64,000 nt of DNA, from positions 2,358,059-2,422,058 of the forward strand of contig NZ_CM001773.1 in the NCBI RefSeq assembly GCF_000314895.2, in the 5' to 3' direction. Made by a program: the position numbers and the translations under genes. The DNA is from Providencia sneebia DSM 19967 (lineage in GTDB: Bacteria; Pseudomonadota; Gammaproteobacteria; Enterobacterales; Enterobacteriaceae). Positions 28,625 through 40,542 of the stretch are shown here, piece by piece; the stretch's first letter is position 1; every line of letters begins with the position of its first letter. The notes under the pieces are model-generated. The model had not been told where the DNA came from, made no database searches, and saw nothing but the letters and a program-made list of their open reading frames with translations.

Positions 28625-30581
28625 ACATTACCTCACTTTCTTTATGCTCTTACTGTTATTCGTTGTGATCAACCTACAATTAGAGCCAGGGCTTTCTCTC
28701 TTTCAACAATATCAATTAATTATCCGACCAAATTCTGTACATAACTTTGCCGATTTTTTCTTTCTTTATGGCCAATTGCCAAGACTTGTAATGGCATTAG
28801 TCGTGGGTGCAACTTTCGGTTTAATTGGTAGTGTCATGCAGCAATTAACCCAAAATAATCTCACCTCACCACTGACTTTAGGATCATCATCCGGTGCTTG
28901 GCTGGCATTAGTGATAGTTAATATCTGGTTCGCACATGATGCAGGGTTTTACAGTTCATTTGCCGCAATGATTGGCGCTTTATTCGCATTTGGATTTGTT
29001 ATTCTGATTGCGGGTGTTCACAATATGACAGGGCTTCCTCTTGTTGTATCAGGCATGGTGGTTAACATTCTTCTTGGTGCTATTGCAACCGCACTAATTA
29101 CCCTCAACTCTCAGTTTACTCAAAATATTTTTATGTGGGGTGCAGGTAATTTAGCACAAGATGGCTGGCAAAAAATTTATTGGTTACTGCCCGCACTTTT
29201 CCCAATTATTATCATTATTGGTTTTGCGCCACGTATCCTCACATTATTGCGTCTTGGTCATGAAGGCGCTCAAGCTCGCGGATTATCTGTTTTACCCGCT
29301 TTTCTATTTTTTATCGTGCTAGCAACTTGGCTAGTTGCTGCCACCATCACAACTGTTGGTGTGATTAGTTTTATTGGCCTACTCGCACCCAATATTGTTC
29401 GCCAATTAGGTCAATTAAGTGCTCGTAAAGAATTAATGATGAGCGCGGGAGTTGGCGCAATATTACTTCTTTGCGCAGATAGTGGCGCTATTGCGCTGAG
29501 CAATTACTTGAATATTGTTGTACCAACGGGTGTGATGACCGCCGCTATTGGAGCACCATTACTGATTTGGTTTAGTCGACGTGCATTAACTGCACAAGAT
29601 CAACTTTCCATTGGCATGCTATCAACAACATTAAGATTGTCTAAGCTAACAGTCTTAGCACTCTTATTGCTTCTATTTGCTGGTATTATCGCCACATTAT
29701 TTTTGCATACGGATGGTACCCATTTTTATTGGAGCCAACCTTCAATATTCCAATGGGCACTAAAATGGCCAAGGCTCCTAGCCGCGCTATTTGCCGGTTT
29801 GGCATTAAGTATTGCTGGCGTTTTATTACAGCGGATTATCTATAATCCATTAGCTAGCCCTGATATTCTCGGTGTTTCCTCTGGTGCAAGCGCAGCTTTA
29901 GTTCTGACGAGTTTATTACTTGGCACAGCTATTCAAACGTCATTAAGCGGTGTCGCGTTATTAGGGAGTTTAGCTGTACTTACATTATTGCTCATTTTGG
30001 GTAGACGCCAACATTATGCACCTGCAAGTGTTATCTTAACGGGAATTTGCCTTACAGCCACATTAGAGGCTTTCGTCCAATTTTTCCTTGCTCAGGGAAC
30101 ATTAAGTAGCTATCGCATTTTACTATGGCTTTCTGGTTCAACTTATAGAATGAACGGTTCTCAAGCACTGATTTTTGCATTTGCTGTCTTAATCTTATGC
30201 ACATTAACAATTTGTTTGAGTCGTTGGCTGACACTATTATCAGTAAGTCGCACTTTTGCTCAAGGTCGCGGATTACATGCACAGAAAGCCAACATTCTGT
30301 TGTTAGTGCTTGTTGCACTGCTCTGTGCATTAGTGACATCAACCGTTGGACCAATTGCCTTTATTGGTTTAATCGCACCTCATATGGCGTTCTTGTTGGG
30401 TGCTAAAAAAGCGAAACAGCAATTGATTATTGGTGGACTTATTGGCGCCATCTTAATGCTATGGGCTGATTGGTTGGGTCAAACTGTTATTTACCCAGCG
30501 CAGATTGCTGCTGGTATATTTGTCGCCATCTTAGGGGGTGGATATTTTCTATTGCTGATGGCACTCAATAGAATGAAATGA
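28611..30581 (+). CDS. fhuB: FhuB-like double-length permease of an iron-hydroxamate ABC importer
   Basis: 656 residues (E. coli FhuB 660), a tandem fusion of two BtuC-type permease halves with about 20 membrane helices. Each half repeats the family pattern: LVVGATFGLIGSVMQQLTQNN and TTVGVISFIGLLAPNIVRQL in the first, ALSIAGVLLQRIIYNPLASP and TSTVGPIAFIGLIAPHMAFL in the second; the GLIAPH-type loops contact the ATPase. The fused form is characteristic of Fhu rather than of Fep or Btu systems. Last gene of the cluster, followed by a hairpin shared with convergent yeaC. Confidence 0.93.
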   Translation: MITTKHYLTFFMLLLLFVVINLQLEPGLSLFQQYQLIIRPNSVHNFADFFFLYGQLPRLVMALVVGATFGLIGSVMQQLTQNNLTSPLTLGSSSGAWLALVIVNIWFAHDAGFYSSFAAMIGALFAFGFVILIAGVHNMTGLPLVVSGMVVNILLGAIATALITLNSQFTQNIFMWGAGNLAQDGWQKIYWLLPALFPIIIIIGFAPRILTLLRLGHEGAQARGLSVLPAFLFFIVLATWLVAATITTVGVISFIGLLAPNIVRQLGQLSARKELMMSAGVGAILLLCADSGAIALSNYLNIVVPTGVMTAAIGAPLLIWFSRRALTAQDQLSIGMLSTTLRLSKLTVLALLLLLFAGIIATLFLHTDGTHFYWSQPSIFQWALKWPRLLAALFAGLALSIAGVLLQRIIYNPLASPDILGVSSGASAALVLTSLLLGTAIQTSLSGVALLGSLAVLTLLLILGRRQHYAPASVILTGICLTATLEAFVQFFLAQGTLSSYRILLWLSGSTYRMNGSQALIFAFAVLILCTLTICLSRWLTLLSVSRTFAQGRGLHAQKANILLLVLVALLCALVTSTVGPIAFIGLIAPHMAFLLGAKKAKQQLIIGGLIGAILMLWADWLGQTVIYPAQIAAGIFVAILGGGYFLLLMALNRMK

Positions 30582-30582
30582 T

Positions 30583-30616
30583 AATAGTTGGCTTACTAAA
30601 AGGTAGGCCAACTATT
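30583..30616. terminator. Hairpin between convergent fhuB-like gene and yeaC
   Basis: A 13-bp stem (one G-U), AATAGTTGGCTTA with TAGGCCAACTATT, around an 8-base loop just after the fhuB stop and 11 bases from the yeaC stop. Probably a bidirectional terminator; the T-run is short. Confidence 0.65.
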
Positions 30617-30626
30617 TAACTCAAAA

Positions 30627-30929
30627 TTAATCTTTATTTTGTGGCTTTAAAGTCGCCAACGTCTCACCCATAAACATGGATTTTAATTCTTGCTTACTTT
30701 TCATTGTAATTTGCCCATTGGTTCCAATGGTCATATGCTCAGGATTGTGGTTATAGCGCGATTGCCATAACATCACCATCTGTAAGCTGTGCTCTTTCTG
30801 CTCAGGAGTTAAGGCTACCCCATCTGGCCATTTACCTAATTCAACCGCAGTCACTAAGCGTTGATAAATTTCCGGTGTCATTACAGACAGTAGCTGTTCT
30901 ATATGTTCAGGTTCTATTTCTATACTCAC
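30627..30929 (-). CDS. yeaC: DUF1315 family protein YeaC
   Basis: 100 residues (E. coli 90). The core TPEIYQRLVTAVELGKWPDG and VALTPEQKEHSLQMVMLWQ is nearly identical to E. coli YeaC. A small cytoplasmic protein of unknown function, without membrane segments or signal. The order yeaC-msrB with divergent gapA is the E. coli order. A separation of 128 bases from msrB suggests co-transcription is possible but not tight. Confidence 0.9.
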   Translation of the reverse strand: MSIEIEPEHIEQLLSVMTPEIYQRLVTAVELGKWPDGVALTPEQKEHSLQMVMLWQSRYNHNPEHMTIGTNGQITMKSKQELKSMFMGETLATLKPQNKD

Positions 30930-31057
30930 TTCACTACTCCTTTAAAAGACCGCTAAAAATACCAACTTATTCGTACCGCGACAATTATTCTTGTTTAGCA
31001 TAAGCTGAATCGATATTGCTATTACTTGATTTTAAGCTTCAACAAACTTCAGCACCA

Positions 31058-31471
31058 CTAACCACGGGTTTTGTCGCCTGTTTCATCATCAATAAAACTT
31101 AATGATGCTGAATTAATGCAGTAACGTTGGCCCGTTGGTTGAGGACCATCCGGAAAAACATGCCCTAAATGCGCATTACAATTCTGACAACGGACTTCAA
31201 TTCGATGCATACCATGAGAGAAATCTTCAATATATTTAATCGCATGATCACTCACTGGTTGATAGAAACTTGGCCAACCACATCCCGCATCAAATTTAGT
31301 ATCAGATAAGAAAAGCGGTGCTCCACAACAAAGGCATTCGTAGATGCCCTCTTTACGATTATGTAATAGCTTTCCAGTAAACGGTTGCTCAGTTCCAGCG
31401 TGTTGGGTTACATATTGCTGAATTTCATTTAAGTTTGAAATATCAATCGGTTGTTTATCTTTTTCTGTCAT
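31058..31471 (-). CDS. msrB: Peptide-methionine (R)-S-oxide reductase MsrB
   Basis: 137 residues, equal to E. coli MsrB. Reduces the R-sulfoxide of protein methionine. Two CxxC zinc-binding pairs (Cys46/Cys49 and Cys95/Cys98) and the catalytic Cys118 in [11 protein letters not shown] are present, as are the conserved [12 protein letters not shown] and [10 protein letters not shown]. Together with msrC and a HypT-like regulator, the window holds three genes of methionine-oxidation biology. Confidence 0.97.
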   Translation of the reverse strand: MTEKDKQPIDISNLNEIQQYVTQHAGTEQPFTGKLLHNRKEGIYECLCCGAPLFLSDTKFDAGCGWPSFYQPVSDHAIKYIEDFSHGMHRIEVRCQNCNAHLGHVFPDGPQPTGQRYCINSASLSFIDDETGDKTRG

Positions 31472-32820
<1,349 letters not shown>

Positions 32821-32845
32821 GAGATAATTCGCGTAAGATTGATAT

Positions 32846-32872
32846 GAGCCGCCTACCTTGGCGGCTCTTTTG
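32846..32872 (+). terminator. Rho-independent terminator of gapA
   Basis: Stem GAGCCGCC with GGCGGCTC around a 6-base loop, followed by TTTTG, 26 bases after the stop. Confidence 0.92.
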
Positions 32873-33053
32873 TTTAATCATATAATTGATTCTAGTCCAT
32901 TGATTGTCATCTGCGGTATTCCCTTATAAATCTGCATTATTGTGATATAAATCAACTCACTTTATTACCTGCTTTATCAGTTCACAATGACTGTATTCCT
33001 TAATTCTGCTAATCTACCTGTAACTTCTGTTTCATCATCACAGGCCAATTACT

Positions 33054-33938
33054 ATGCATGATAAACTCTTTGCACTCCCTGTCATTAAGCAACTTTCAGA
33101 CTATATCAGCCAGCGCCAATTAGGCGATCTCCCTATTATTGTTATCTCCCATCCAAAGGTTCGCGGAGCGATCAGTATTCAAGGTGCTCAATTAATAGAC
33201 TGGCAACCTTCAGGGCAAAAGCCCTGCATTTGGTTGAGTAGTGAAAGCCAGTTCAAACCAGGTATTGCGATTCGCGGTGGTATACCAATCTGTTGGCCGT
33301 GGTTTGGGCCTGCTGGTAGTCCTAGCCATGGCTTTGCTCGAATTTTGCCATGGCAATTTACTGCTCATAATGAACATGATGATGGTGTAATACTCACTTT
33401 TACACTGACTGATACGGAATATACGCGTAAGCTTTGGCCGCATGAATTTACCTTAATACTCCGCCTAAAATTAGGGCTAACCTGTGAAATCGAATTAGAA
33501 AGTTACGGAGATTTTGAAACAACAGCAGCAATGCACTCTTATTTCAATATTAGTGATATCCAAAAAACAGCAATTTATGGGCTTGGAGAACATTATTTTG
33601 ATAAGGTCAGTGACAAAGAAGTCTACGGTGCTAGCTCACCACTAAAAATTAATCGCCAAACAGATAGGATCTATTCTGAACCTGAAGAATATAGCTTGAT
33701 CCGTGATGATGGTTGGTCGAGAACCATTGAACTTCATCACTACCATAATTCAGATGTGGTTTGTTGGAATCCGTGGGCTGAATTATCTTGCAGTATGCAA
33801 GACATGCCAAATAGCGGCTATAAACAAATGGTGTGTGTTGAAACAGCGCGCATTAATAAACCATTAAAAAGTGAAAATCAGCACCCTGCTCGCTTATCAT
33901 TGGTTATCATGAGCAGAGATAATAAACCTCAAGATTAA
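33054..33938 (+). CDS. yeaD: D-hexose-6-phosphate mutarotase YeaD
   Basis: 294 residues, the same as E. coli YeaD; aldose-1-epimerase superfamily beta-sandwich that interconverts anomers of glucose-6-phosphate. GIAIRGGIPICWPWFGPAG and PSHGFARILPW carry conserved active-site residues, and the histidine in AAMHSYFNI is the probable acid. It sits downstream of gapA as in E. coli but behind its own promoter region and the gapA terminator. Confidence 0.93.
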   Translation: MHDKLFALPVIKQLSDYISQRQLGDLPIIVISHPKVRGAISIQGAQLIDWQPSGQKPCIWLSSESQFKPGIAIRGGIPICWPWFGPAGSPSHGFARILPWQFTAHNEHDDGVILTFTLTDTEYTRKLWPHEFTLILRLKLGLTCEIELESYGDFETTAAMHSYFNISDIQKTAIYGLGEHYFDKVSDKEVYGASSPLKINRQTDRIYSEPEEYSLIRDDGWSRTIELHHYHNSDVVCWNPWAELSCSMQDMPNSGYKQMVCVETARINKPLKSENQHPARLSLVIMSRDNKPQD

Positions 33939-33952
33939 ATATCTTCGGATAC

Positions 33953-33990
33953 AAAAAAATCCCAAAAGTATTAAACGACTTTTGGGATTG
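33953..33990 (-). terminator. Terminator between yeaD and mipA (mainly for mipA)
   Basis: A 12-bp stem ATCCCAAAAGT/ACTTTTGGGAT with a T-run of seven on the minus strand, 27 bases past the mipA stop. On the plus strand the T-run is weak. Confidence 0.85.
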
Positions 33991-34016
33991 ATATTAATGA
34001 GCCAGCCAATAAGCAA

Positions 34017-34772
34017 TTAGAATGTGTAAGTCACACCACTCCAAACAATTGCAGATACTGATTTATTAACCATTGGGCTATCTTTAACTTCACTTGATAG
34101 ACGATCAACGCGTCCCATCGCTAAAACACCCCAATTGCTGTTAAATTTATAGTTACCAGATAACTCAACATAAGGCGACCAACTGTCGCCTGGTCTATAG
34201 CGTTTTAGCCCGCTATTGCGAGATTCTTTCGAGGAAATGCCATATTCATAACGGTTTTGGTTTTCGCTATCCCATTTGATCCCGACTCCTGGTACTAATG
34301 ACCAATTGTCTCCACGGAAACCATAAAGATACGCAACTTCAGCACGTAAGCCATTACTAATGCCTAAAATATCACCAGATGCAACTGTCCGAATTGTACC
34401 CCAGTCAGCATTATGTCTATAAGTTAGTCCACTCATCACTGTATCACGACGGCGATCTAATTGACGCATATCATGGTCGTCATTATCTTTTGGACGGAAA
34501 AATTGCGGATAATAATAAGCATCAATTGAGAGCTGATCGGCTTTATCATTCCACAAATAATACCCTGCTGCTAATGTATGAAAGTAAAAATTTTCACTAT
34601 CATAATTAACAATTGGAACTGGGGTAACATAATCTTTAGATTTAATTCCCTTATATGGCGTTGATTGAGCCAAAACAGAACCACCTATAGACCAAGTACC
34701 TGCAACAGCGGCAGAAGAGAAAAGGCCAACTGCAACAGCAAATGATGTTAATTTCATTATTGTTTTAGACAT
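34017..34772 (-). CDS. mipA: MipA/OmpV family outer-membrane protein
   Basis: 251 residues (E. coli MipA 248) with a signal peptide ending at AAVAG, then an outer-membrane beta-barrel ending in the aromatic VTYTF signature. SENQNRYEYGISSKES, GDSWSPYVELSGNYKF and EVKDSPMVNKS follow E. coli MipA, which scaffolds the murein hydrolase MltA with PBP1B. In E. coli mipA also lies close to gapA-yeaD. A second Met (residue 6) is an alternative start. Confidence 0.92.
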   Translation of the reverse strand: MSKTIMKLTSFAVAVGLFSSAAVAGTWSIGGSVLAQSTPYKGIKSKDYVTPVPIVNYDSENFYFHTLAAGYYLWNDKADQLSIDAYYYPQFFRPKDNDDHDMRQLDRRRDTVMSGLTYRHNADWGTIRTVASGDILGISNGLRAEVAYLYGFRGDNWSLVPGVGIKWDSENQNRYEYGISSKESRNSGLKRYRPGDSWSPYVELSGNYKFNSNWGVLAMGRVDRLSSEVKDSPMVNKSVSAIVWSGVTYTF

Positions 34773-34908
34773 ATTAAACCTAAAAAGATTAAATTATAGC
34801 GATGAAAACGCATTATACCCTGATGAACACATTAACCCAAATATTCAAACACTGATTAGCAATTCTAGCTAAATTTATAGCTGTATCCAAGATTCAATCA
34901 TTTATAAT

Positions 34909-35979
34909 TCAATCTTCATATATTATGGGAACTCTTTTTGCTAATGCACACATCAATTCATAGCCAATTGTGTTCGCACATTGTGCAACATCATCAATAG
35001 GCAAATTTTGCCCCCATAATTCAACCTCTTCACCAATATTTACCGTTGAACAATGGCTGATATCAATAGTGAGCATATCCATGGAAACGGCTCCTAATAA
35101 TGGGCAACGTTCCCCCTTTACCCATACTGGCGTTCCCGTTGGTGCATGCCGGGGATACCCATCAGCATAACCACACGCTACCGTAGCAATCTTCATTGGC
35201 TGCTGAGCCGTAAAACGGCTACCATAACCGATTGTTTCGCCAGCGTTAATATCATGGATTGCGATAATTTGCGACCTTAGCGTCATTGTGGCTTTCAACT
35301 GCTTATCCGCAATATCTTGCCATTTACCACTTGGCGAAGCGCCATACAAAATAATACCTGAACGAACCCAATCATAATGTGTGCTAGGATGCCAAAGAGT
35401 CGCGCCTGAATTCGCAATGCACACGGATAGATTATCATCTATTAATGTTTTGATAAGATGATGAGGTGCTTCAATGCCATTTTGTGTATCTGAATTGGCA
35501 AAATGTGACATCAGCGTAATATTTCCAACACTTTCCATTGCCAATAATCTATTGATAACTTGCCTATACTCTTCAGGTTTGAAACCAAGTCGATTCATCC
35601 CACTGTTTAACTTAACATAAACTGAGATTGGTGTATCAAATACCCTCTGTTCAATGGCATCTAACTGCCAAGTACTGTGAACTGCTGTTGTTAATTTATA
35701 GTGGTTAATTTGCAATAAATCAGTAGGATGGAAAAAACCCTCAAGCAATAAAATTGGACCTTGCCAGCCTTCTTCTCTTAATAAAATTGCTTCATTTAAA
35801 TCTAAAATAGCAAAACCATCCGTTGCCGCCAAAGCTTGCCACACCTGCTTGATGCCATGGCCATAAGCATCGGCTTTCATTACTGACCATATTTTAGCCG
35901 CCCCTACTTGCTGGCGTATTACCGACAAATTATGGGTAAGATTTTGCAGATGAATGACCGCACTAATTGGCCGTGGCAT
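34909..35979 (-). CDS. dadX: Catabolic alanine racemase DadX
   Basis: 356 residues, identical in length to E. coli DadX. PLP enzyme interconverting L- and D-alanine; the PLP lysine is Lys35 in VMKADAYGHGI and the opposing catalytic Tyr is in IGYGSRF. It follows dadA by 46 bases on the same strand, the dad operon order of E. coli, so it is the catabolic rather than the biosynthetic (Alr) enzyme. It supplies D-alanine to DadA. Confidence 0.95.
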   Translation of the reverse strand: MPRPISAVIHLQNLTHNLSVIRQQVGAAKIWSVMKADAYGHGIKQVWQALAATDGFAILDLNEAILLREEGWQGPILLLEGFFHPTDLLQINHYKLTTAVHSTWQLDAIEQRVFDTPISVYVKLNSGMNRLGFKPEEYRQVINRLLAMESVGNITLMSHFANSDTQNGIEAPHHLIKTLIDDNLSVCIANSGATLWHPSTHYDWVRSGIILYGASPSGKWQDIADKQLKATMTLRSQIIAIHDINAGETIGYGSRFTAQQPMKIATVACGYADGYPRHAPTGTPVWVKGERCPLLGAVSMDMLTIDISHCSTVNIGEEVELWGQNLPIDDVAQCANTIGYELMCALAKRVPIIYED

Positions 35980-36025
35980 ATGACTTCCTTATTATTTTTA
36001 TATAAATTTATTGTGAACCAATTAA

Positions 36026-37327
36026 TTAGCGAGCAGGTATTAAATCACCATTTGTCACCAATTTAGTATTAAACCCATCAAGATATCTGAAAACAGATAA
36101 ATCATCGGAAGCTATATCAGGCTTATTACCCGAAATTAAATCCGCCAGTAACTTGCCCGAGCCACAAGCCATTGTCCAACCTAATGTGCCATGCCCCGTG
36201 TTTAAATATAAATTGCTATAAGCTGTTGGACCTACAATTGGCGTTCCATCTGGCGTCATGGGACGTAATCCAGTCCAAAATGTTGCTTGCGTAATATCAC
36301 CACCACCCGGATAAAGATCTTCAACAACCATTTTCAATGTTTCACAACGTTTTTTTAATACATTGAGATTGAATCCAACCACCTCAGCCATGCCACCAAC
36401 GCGGATCCGCTCATCAAAACGTGTCACCGCAATTTTATATGTTTCATCTAAAACGGTAGATACTGGCGCTCTTTGAAAATCCATGATTGGCATGGTTAAA
36501 GAGTAGCCTTTTAATGGGTAAACAGGGATTTTTACTAAATTTTGTAAAATAGCAGTGGAATAAGATCCCATAGCAACAACATAACGATCCGCTTGCAATA
36601 AATTGCCATCACAGCGAATACCACTTACTTTGTTGCCGTCCGTTAAAATTTGTTCAATTTTTTGACCAAAAAGAAATTTCACCCCAATATCTTGCGCCAT
36701 CTTGGCGAGCTGCTTAGTGAATTGCTGGCAATCACCTGTTTCATCATTAGGTAGTCGCAGCCCACCTGTGAGTTTATCTTTGACGAATTCAAGTGCAGGC
36801 TCTGCTTTTGCAAGCTCATTGGCAGTTAATAACTCATATGGCACACCTTCTTGCTGCAAAATAGCAATATCATTCGCCGCACTATCAAATTGTTTAGCTG
36901 TCCGAAATAGCTGTAATGTGCCACCTTGGCGTCCTTCATAAGCAATTCCTGTATCTGAACGAAGTTGACGGATACAATCACGGCTATATTCAGCAATACG
37001 CACCATTCTGCTTTTATTCATTGCGTAGTGTTGAATATCACAATTTTTTAACATCTGCCACATCCAGCGTAACTGAAATAATGTTCCATCTGGTCTAATG
37101 GCGAGTGGTGCATGTTTTTCAAACATCCATTTAACGGCTTTGAGTGGGATACCCGGTGCTCCCCATGGCGTTGCATAGCCAGGAGAAATTTGCCCTGCAT
37201 TGCCCGCACTGGTTTCTTCAGCAACATCATATTGCCTATCCAACACCGTCACTTCATGCCCTTCTTGCGCTAAATACCAAGCCGTTGTAACACCAATAAC
37301 TCCAGCCCCTAAGACTAAAATCTTCAT
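36026..37327 (-). CDS. dadA: D-amino-acid dehydrogenase small subunit DadA
   Basis: 433 residues (E. coli 432). FAD-dependent membrane-associated oxidase of D-alanine and other D-amino acids to keto acids, feeding electrons to the quinone pool. The dinucleotide fold LGAGVIGV spans residues 6-13; [30 protein letters not shown] and [19 protein letters not shown] are family hallmarks. A GTG at 37339 lies within the ribosome site; ATG 37327 after GGAGTGGGAC is the right start. With an aspartate racemase in the same window, D-amino-acid use is a theme here. First gene of dadAX. Confidence 0.96.
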   Translation of the reverse strand: MKILVLGAGVIGVTTAWYLAQEGHEVTVLDRQYDVAEETSAGNAGQISPGYATPWGAPGIPLKAVKWMFEKHAPLAIRPDGTLFQLRWMWQMLKNCDIQHYAMNKSRMVRIAEYSRDCIRQLRSDTGIAYEGRQGGTLQLFRTAKQFDSAANDIAILQQEGVPYELLTANELAKAEPALEFVKDKLTGGLRLPNDETGDCQQFTKQLAKMAQDIGVKFLFGQKIEQILTDGNKVSGIRCDGNLLQADRYVVAMGSYSTAILQNLVKIPVYPLKGYSLTMPIMDFQRAPVSTVLDETYKIAVTRFDERIRVGGMAEVVGFNLNVLKKRCETLKMVVEDLYPGGGDITQATFWTGLRPMTPDGTPIVGPTAYSNLYLNTGHGTLGWTMACGSGKLLADLISGNKPDIASDDLSVFRYLDGFNTKLVTNGDLIPAR

Positions 37328-37872
37328 GTCCCACTCCACCCTGACTGCACCATAATTGCAAATAGAATAATATTCTAATAATTATTTGCCAATACAGTTA
37401 ATTAACATTTTTAACAATTCAGACAAATAGTTCAATATTTGCAATGTTAAATTCATATATTGGTTGAAAATTCTACTGTAGGGAAAACAGAAAATGACTC
37501 TTTAGGTAAATAAATCATGATATTAGATAATAATTATGATAACTAAAATTCACTTTTGTATGCATTATTTTAGCATTTTATACTTAACATATACGATTTT
37601 ATCTTGGTCTTTCTTTTTCTTGTCGGAATTATTCACTCAATACATCATGGATATAATTTTGAATATATTAAAATAAACAGTTTGTTATATCTGAATTTGC
37701 TTATCATCAACATATTCATTTAATGAAAATAGCCTTCACATAAAAAAACACCCTATCAGCAATTGCTTACAGGGTGCTTATTAATGAATATATTCATCTG
37801 AAGGATTACAAGGTCATTTGCCACAGATTGAATTATTGATCAATTAATTACCTTATGTTATCAATTTCGGTT
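37328..37872. other. AT-rich gap between fadR and dadA
   Basis: About 545 bases holding the fadR terminator (37742-37776) and the dadAX promoter region. E. coli has ycgB between fadR and dadA; it is absent. No Lrp or CRP site could be assigned with confidence. Confidence 0.55.
37742..37776 (-). terminator. Rho-independent terminator after fadR
   Basis: On the minus strand CACCCT pairs with AGGGTG around a loop that contains its own palindrome AGCAATTGCT, followed by seven T. It lies about 100 bases past the fadR stop. Confidence 0.8.
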
Positions 37873-38589
37873 TTAACGAAACTGAGCTAAATCACTTGGC
37901 ATGTTACTTTGCATATTATGCCAAATTAAGCCACTCTCTTTACCGTAATTTCTCACACATTCCATAATGCGATCATAAGCTTGTTCTCGACATAAATTGA
38001 CCAATTGCTGATAAAAATTTAAGGCAAGACGTCTTGCTTCTGGATTAGAAAAATAATAGCGGCCAACGCGTGTATACAGCCCTTTCAGCCCATTAATAAT
38101 TAAACCATAAATCGGGTTACCCGACGCGAATGCTAAGCCACGGAAGACATTATAATCCAGTGCACTGAAAGCATCGGCATTATCAGCAACCTTTTCACGC
38201 TCTGCTAAAACTTCTAATGATTTTTCAGGATTTTGTCTAAACGCTGTACGAATAAAAATCGCAGCAATATTCGTTCGCACTGCCAATAAATTATCGATCA
38301 ATTGCGGTACGCGTTCATGATCCAATCTTGCCAACGTTTCTAAAATATTAAGTCCTGACGTCTCCCAATAGTTATTTACCTTCGTTGGTTTTCCATGTTG
38401 TATGGTTAACCAGCCATCTCTTGCCAGACGTTGAAGTACTTCACGAAGCGTGGTACGTGTTACCCCGATGAGTTCAGAAAGCTCACGTTCAGCAGGTAAA
38501 ATTGTTCCTGGCGCAAAGCGATTATTCCATATACTTTCAATAATATACTCTTCCGCAAAACCAGCAGGGCTCTGAGCTTTTATAACCAT
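37873..38589 (-). CDS. fadR: Fatty-acid metabolism regulator FadR
   Basis: 238 residues (E. coli 239). GntR-family repressor of beta-oxidation and activator of fabA/fabB, released by long-chain acyl-CoA. The N-terminal winged helix (about 1-75) [20 protein letters not shown] and [19 protein letters not shown] is virtually identical to E. coli; the C-terminal seven-helix FCD-like domain binds acyl-CoA. The open frame extends to 38694, but the E. coli start [19 protein letters not shown] corresponds to ATG 38589. Divergent from nhaB, as in E. coli. Confidence 0.96.
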   Translation of the reverse strand: MVIKAQSPAGFAEEYIIESIWNNRFAPGTILPAERELSELIGVTRTTLREVLQRLARDGWLTIQHGKPTKVNNYWETSGLNILETLARLDHERVPQLIDNLLAVRTNIAAIFIRTAFRQNPEKSLEVLAEREKVADNADAFSALDYNVFRGLAFASGNPIYGLIINGLKGLYTRVGRYYFSNPEARRLALNFYQQLVNLCREQAYDRIMECVRNYGKESGLIWHNMQSNMPSDLAQFR

Positions 38590-38809
38590 ATTTTTATTAT
38601 TCCAAACATTTTCAGACGGACTATTTATCCAAATCATACCAGACTGACATAAATTGAGATAGTTAGACTCCATATAAAGAGTGAGAGTAATCATAAAAAT
38701 GCTGCATAATTAACACATTATCAATTAACTTTTAGGCTTAAATTACACAAAGAATCAGAGTAGTATCTGATATTACCAAATAGTGCCCAGATAAGAGGGA
38801 AAAAATATA

Positions 38810-40357
38810 ATGGGTTTTAGTTTAAAAAAAGCAATTTTGAAAAATTTCCTAGGGAACTCACCTGATTGGTACAAATTAGCAATTATTGTCTTCCTCATAA
38901 TCAACCCAATTGTCTTTTACTTTATAAGTCCATTTGTTGCTGGATGGCTATTAGTCATAGAATTTATTTTTACATTAGCGATGGCGCTAAAGTGTTACCC
39001 ATTGCAACCAGGTGGTCTGTTGGCAATAGAAGCTGTGATTATTGGCATGACAACACCAAAGCAAATCTCTCATGAAATCAGCAATAATTTAGAAGTAATT
39101 CTATTGTTGATCTTTATGGTGGCGGGTATCTATTTTATGAAGCAACTATTACTGTTTGCTTTTACTAAATTATTGTTAACTATCCGCTCAAAGCGTGCAC
39201 TATCTCTTGCATTTTGTTTGGCAAGTGCATTTTTATCTGCTTTTTTAGATGCTTTAACCGTGATTGCGGTTGTCATCAGCGTATCGGTAGGGTTCTACGC
39301 GATTAACCACCAATATGTATCCAGCCAAAATAGTCACATCGACCTACTTAATGATAGCGCAATTGATACACTGGAAAAGAAACAGACTCTGGAGCAGTTT
39401 CGGGCATTTTTACGCAGTTTAATGATGCATGCTGGTATAGGTACGGCATTAGGCGGTGTTATGACAATGGTTGGTGAGCCTCAAAACCTCATTATTGCTA
39501 AACATGCCAACTGGGATTTTATCTCATTTTTCCTTCGAATGGCGCCGATTACCCTACCTGTTTTAGTCTGCGGTTTAGCCACCTGTTTTATTGTAGAGAA
39601 ATTTAAACTGTTTGGTTATGGAGCAGAGCTTCCTAATACTGTACGACAAGTGTTAGTCGCCAAAGATACAGAAAATAGTGCAAAACGAACCCCAAAAGAG
39701 AAAGCACAATTGATTGTGCAAGCCTTAATCGGGATTTGGTTGATTATTGCGTTAGCCTTTCATCTCGCGGATGTAGGTATAATTGGATTGTCGGTCATTA
39801 TTCTTACCACCGCATTTTGCGGTATCACGGAAGAACATGCTTTAGGAAAAGCATTTGAAGAAGCATTACCTTTTACTGCTTTACTCACTGTCTTTTTCTC
39901 TATTGTTGCCGTCATTATTGATCAACAACTTTTCACACCGTTTATTCAGTTTGTCCTTCAATCATCAGAAGCTTCTCAACTATCACTTTTTTACTTGTTT
40001 AATGGCTTATTGTCATCTGTGTCAGATAATGTTTTTGTCGGAACAGTCTATATCAATGAAGCATTAAAAGCAGTGAATGAAGGGCTGATATCTTACAACC
40101 AATATGAGCTATTAGCCGTTGCTATCAATACAGGAACTAACCTTCCCTCTGTTGCAACACCAAATGGCCAAGCCGCTTTCTTATTCTTACTGACCTCTGC
40201 ATTATCGCCACTTATTCGCCTCTCTTATGGACGTATGGTTTGGATGGCCTTACCTTATACAATTGTGATGACGTTAGTGGGATTAATTGGGGTTGAATTT
40301 TGGTTAGTTCCAGTTACCCATTGGATGGAAGGGCTTGGCTGGATTGTTCTACCTTAG
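38810..40357 (+). CDS. nhaB: Na+/H+ antiporter NhaB
   Basis: 515 residues (E. coli 513). Electrogenic sodium/proton exchanger of the inner membrane with about 12-13 helices. [58 protein letters not shown] and [14 protein letters not shown] are conserved and include the Asp residues tied to ion binding in the ArsB/NhaD superfamily. AGAGGGAA precedes the start. Divergent from fadR and upstream of dsbB, as in E. coli. Confidence 0.97.
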   Translation: MGFSLKKAILKNFLGNSPDWYKLAIIVFLIINPIVFYFISPFVAGWLLVIEFIFTLAMALKCYPLQPGGLLAIEAVIIGMTTPKQISHEISNNLEVILLLIFMVAGIYFMKQLLLFAFTKLLLTIRSKRALSLAFCLASAFLSAFLDALTVIAVVISVSVGFYAINHQYVSSQNSHIDLLNDSAIDTLEKKQTLEQFRAFLRSLMMHAGIGTALGGVMTMVGEPQNLIIAKHANWDFISFFLRMAPITLPVLVCGLATCFIVEKFKLFGYGAELPNTVRQVLVAKDTENSAKRTPKEKAQLIVQALIGIWLIIALAFHLADVGIIGLSVIILTTAFCGITEEHALGKAFEEALPFTALLTVFFSIVAVIIDQQLFTPFIQFVLQSSEASQLSLFYLFNGLLSSVSDNVFVGTVYINEALKAVNEGLISYNQYELLAVAINTGTNLPSVATPNGQAAFLFLLTSALSPLIRLSYGRMVWMALPYTIVMTLVGLIGVEFWLVPVTHWMEGLGWIVLP

Positions 40358-40542
40358 ATGATTACCCATTCAACGAGTGATTATCTTATGTACTGTTCCG
40401 GTAGCACTTAAAATACTCACATCGGTTTGTAATTTTAAGTAAAACAGCATCGAAATAGGCATAATTATTTGTGTACACCTTTTTTTGTCCAACAGATCGG
40501 GGCAAAATAAGAACACCATTAACTTAGGGAATAACAAAAAGT

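Noticed and set aside
30052..30406. Two opposite open frames inside the fhuB-like gene
   Set aside because: Both are fully contained in a conserved permease and resemble no protein.
38590..38694. N-terminal extension of fadR
   Set aside because: The extra 35 residues are unlike FadR; the conserved N-terminus begins at 38589.
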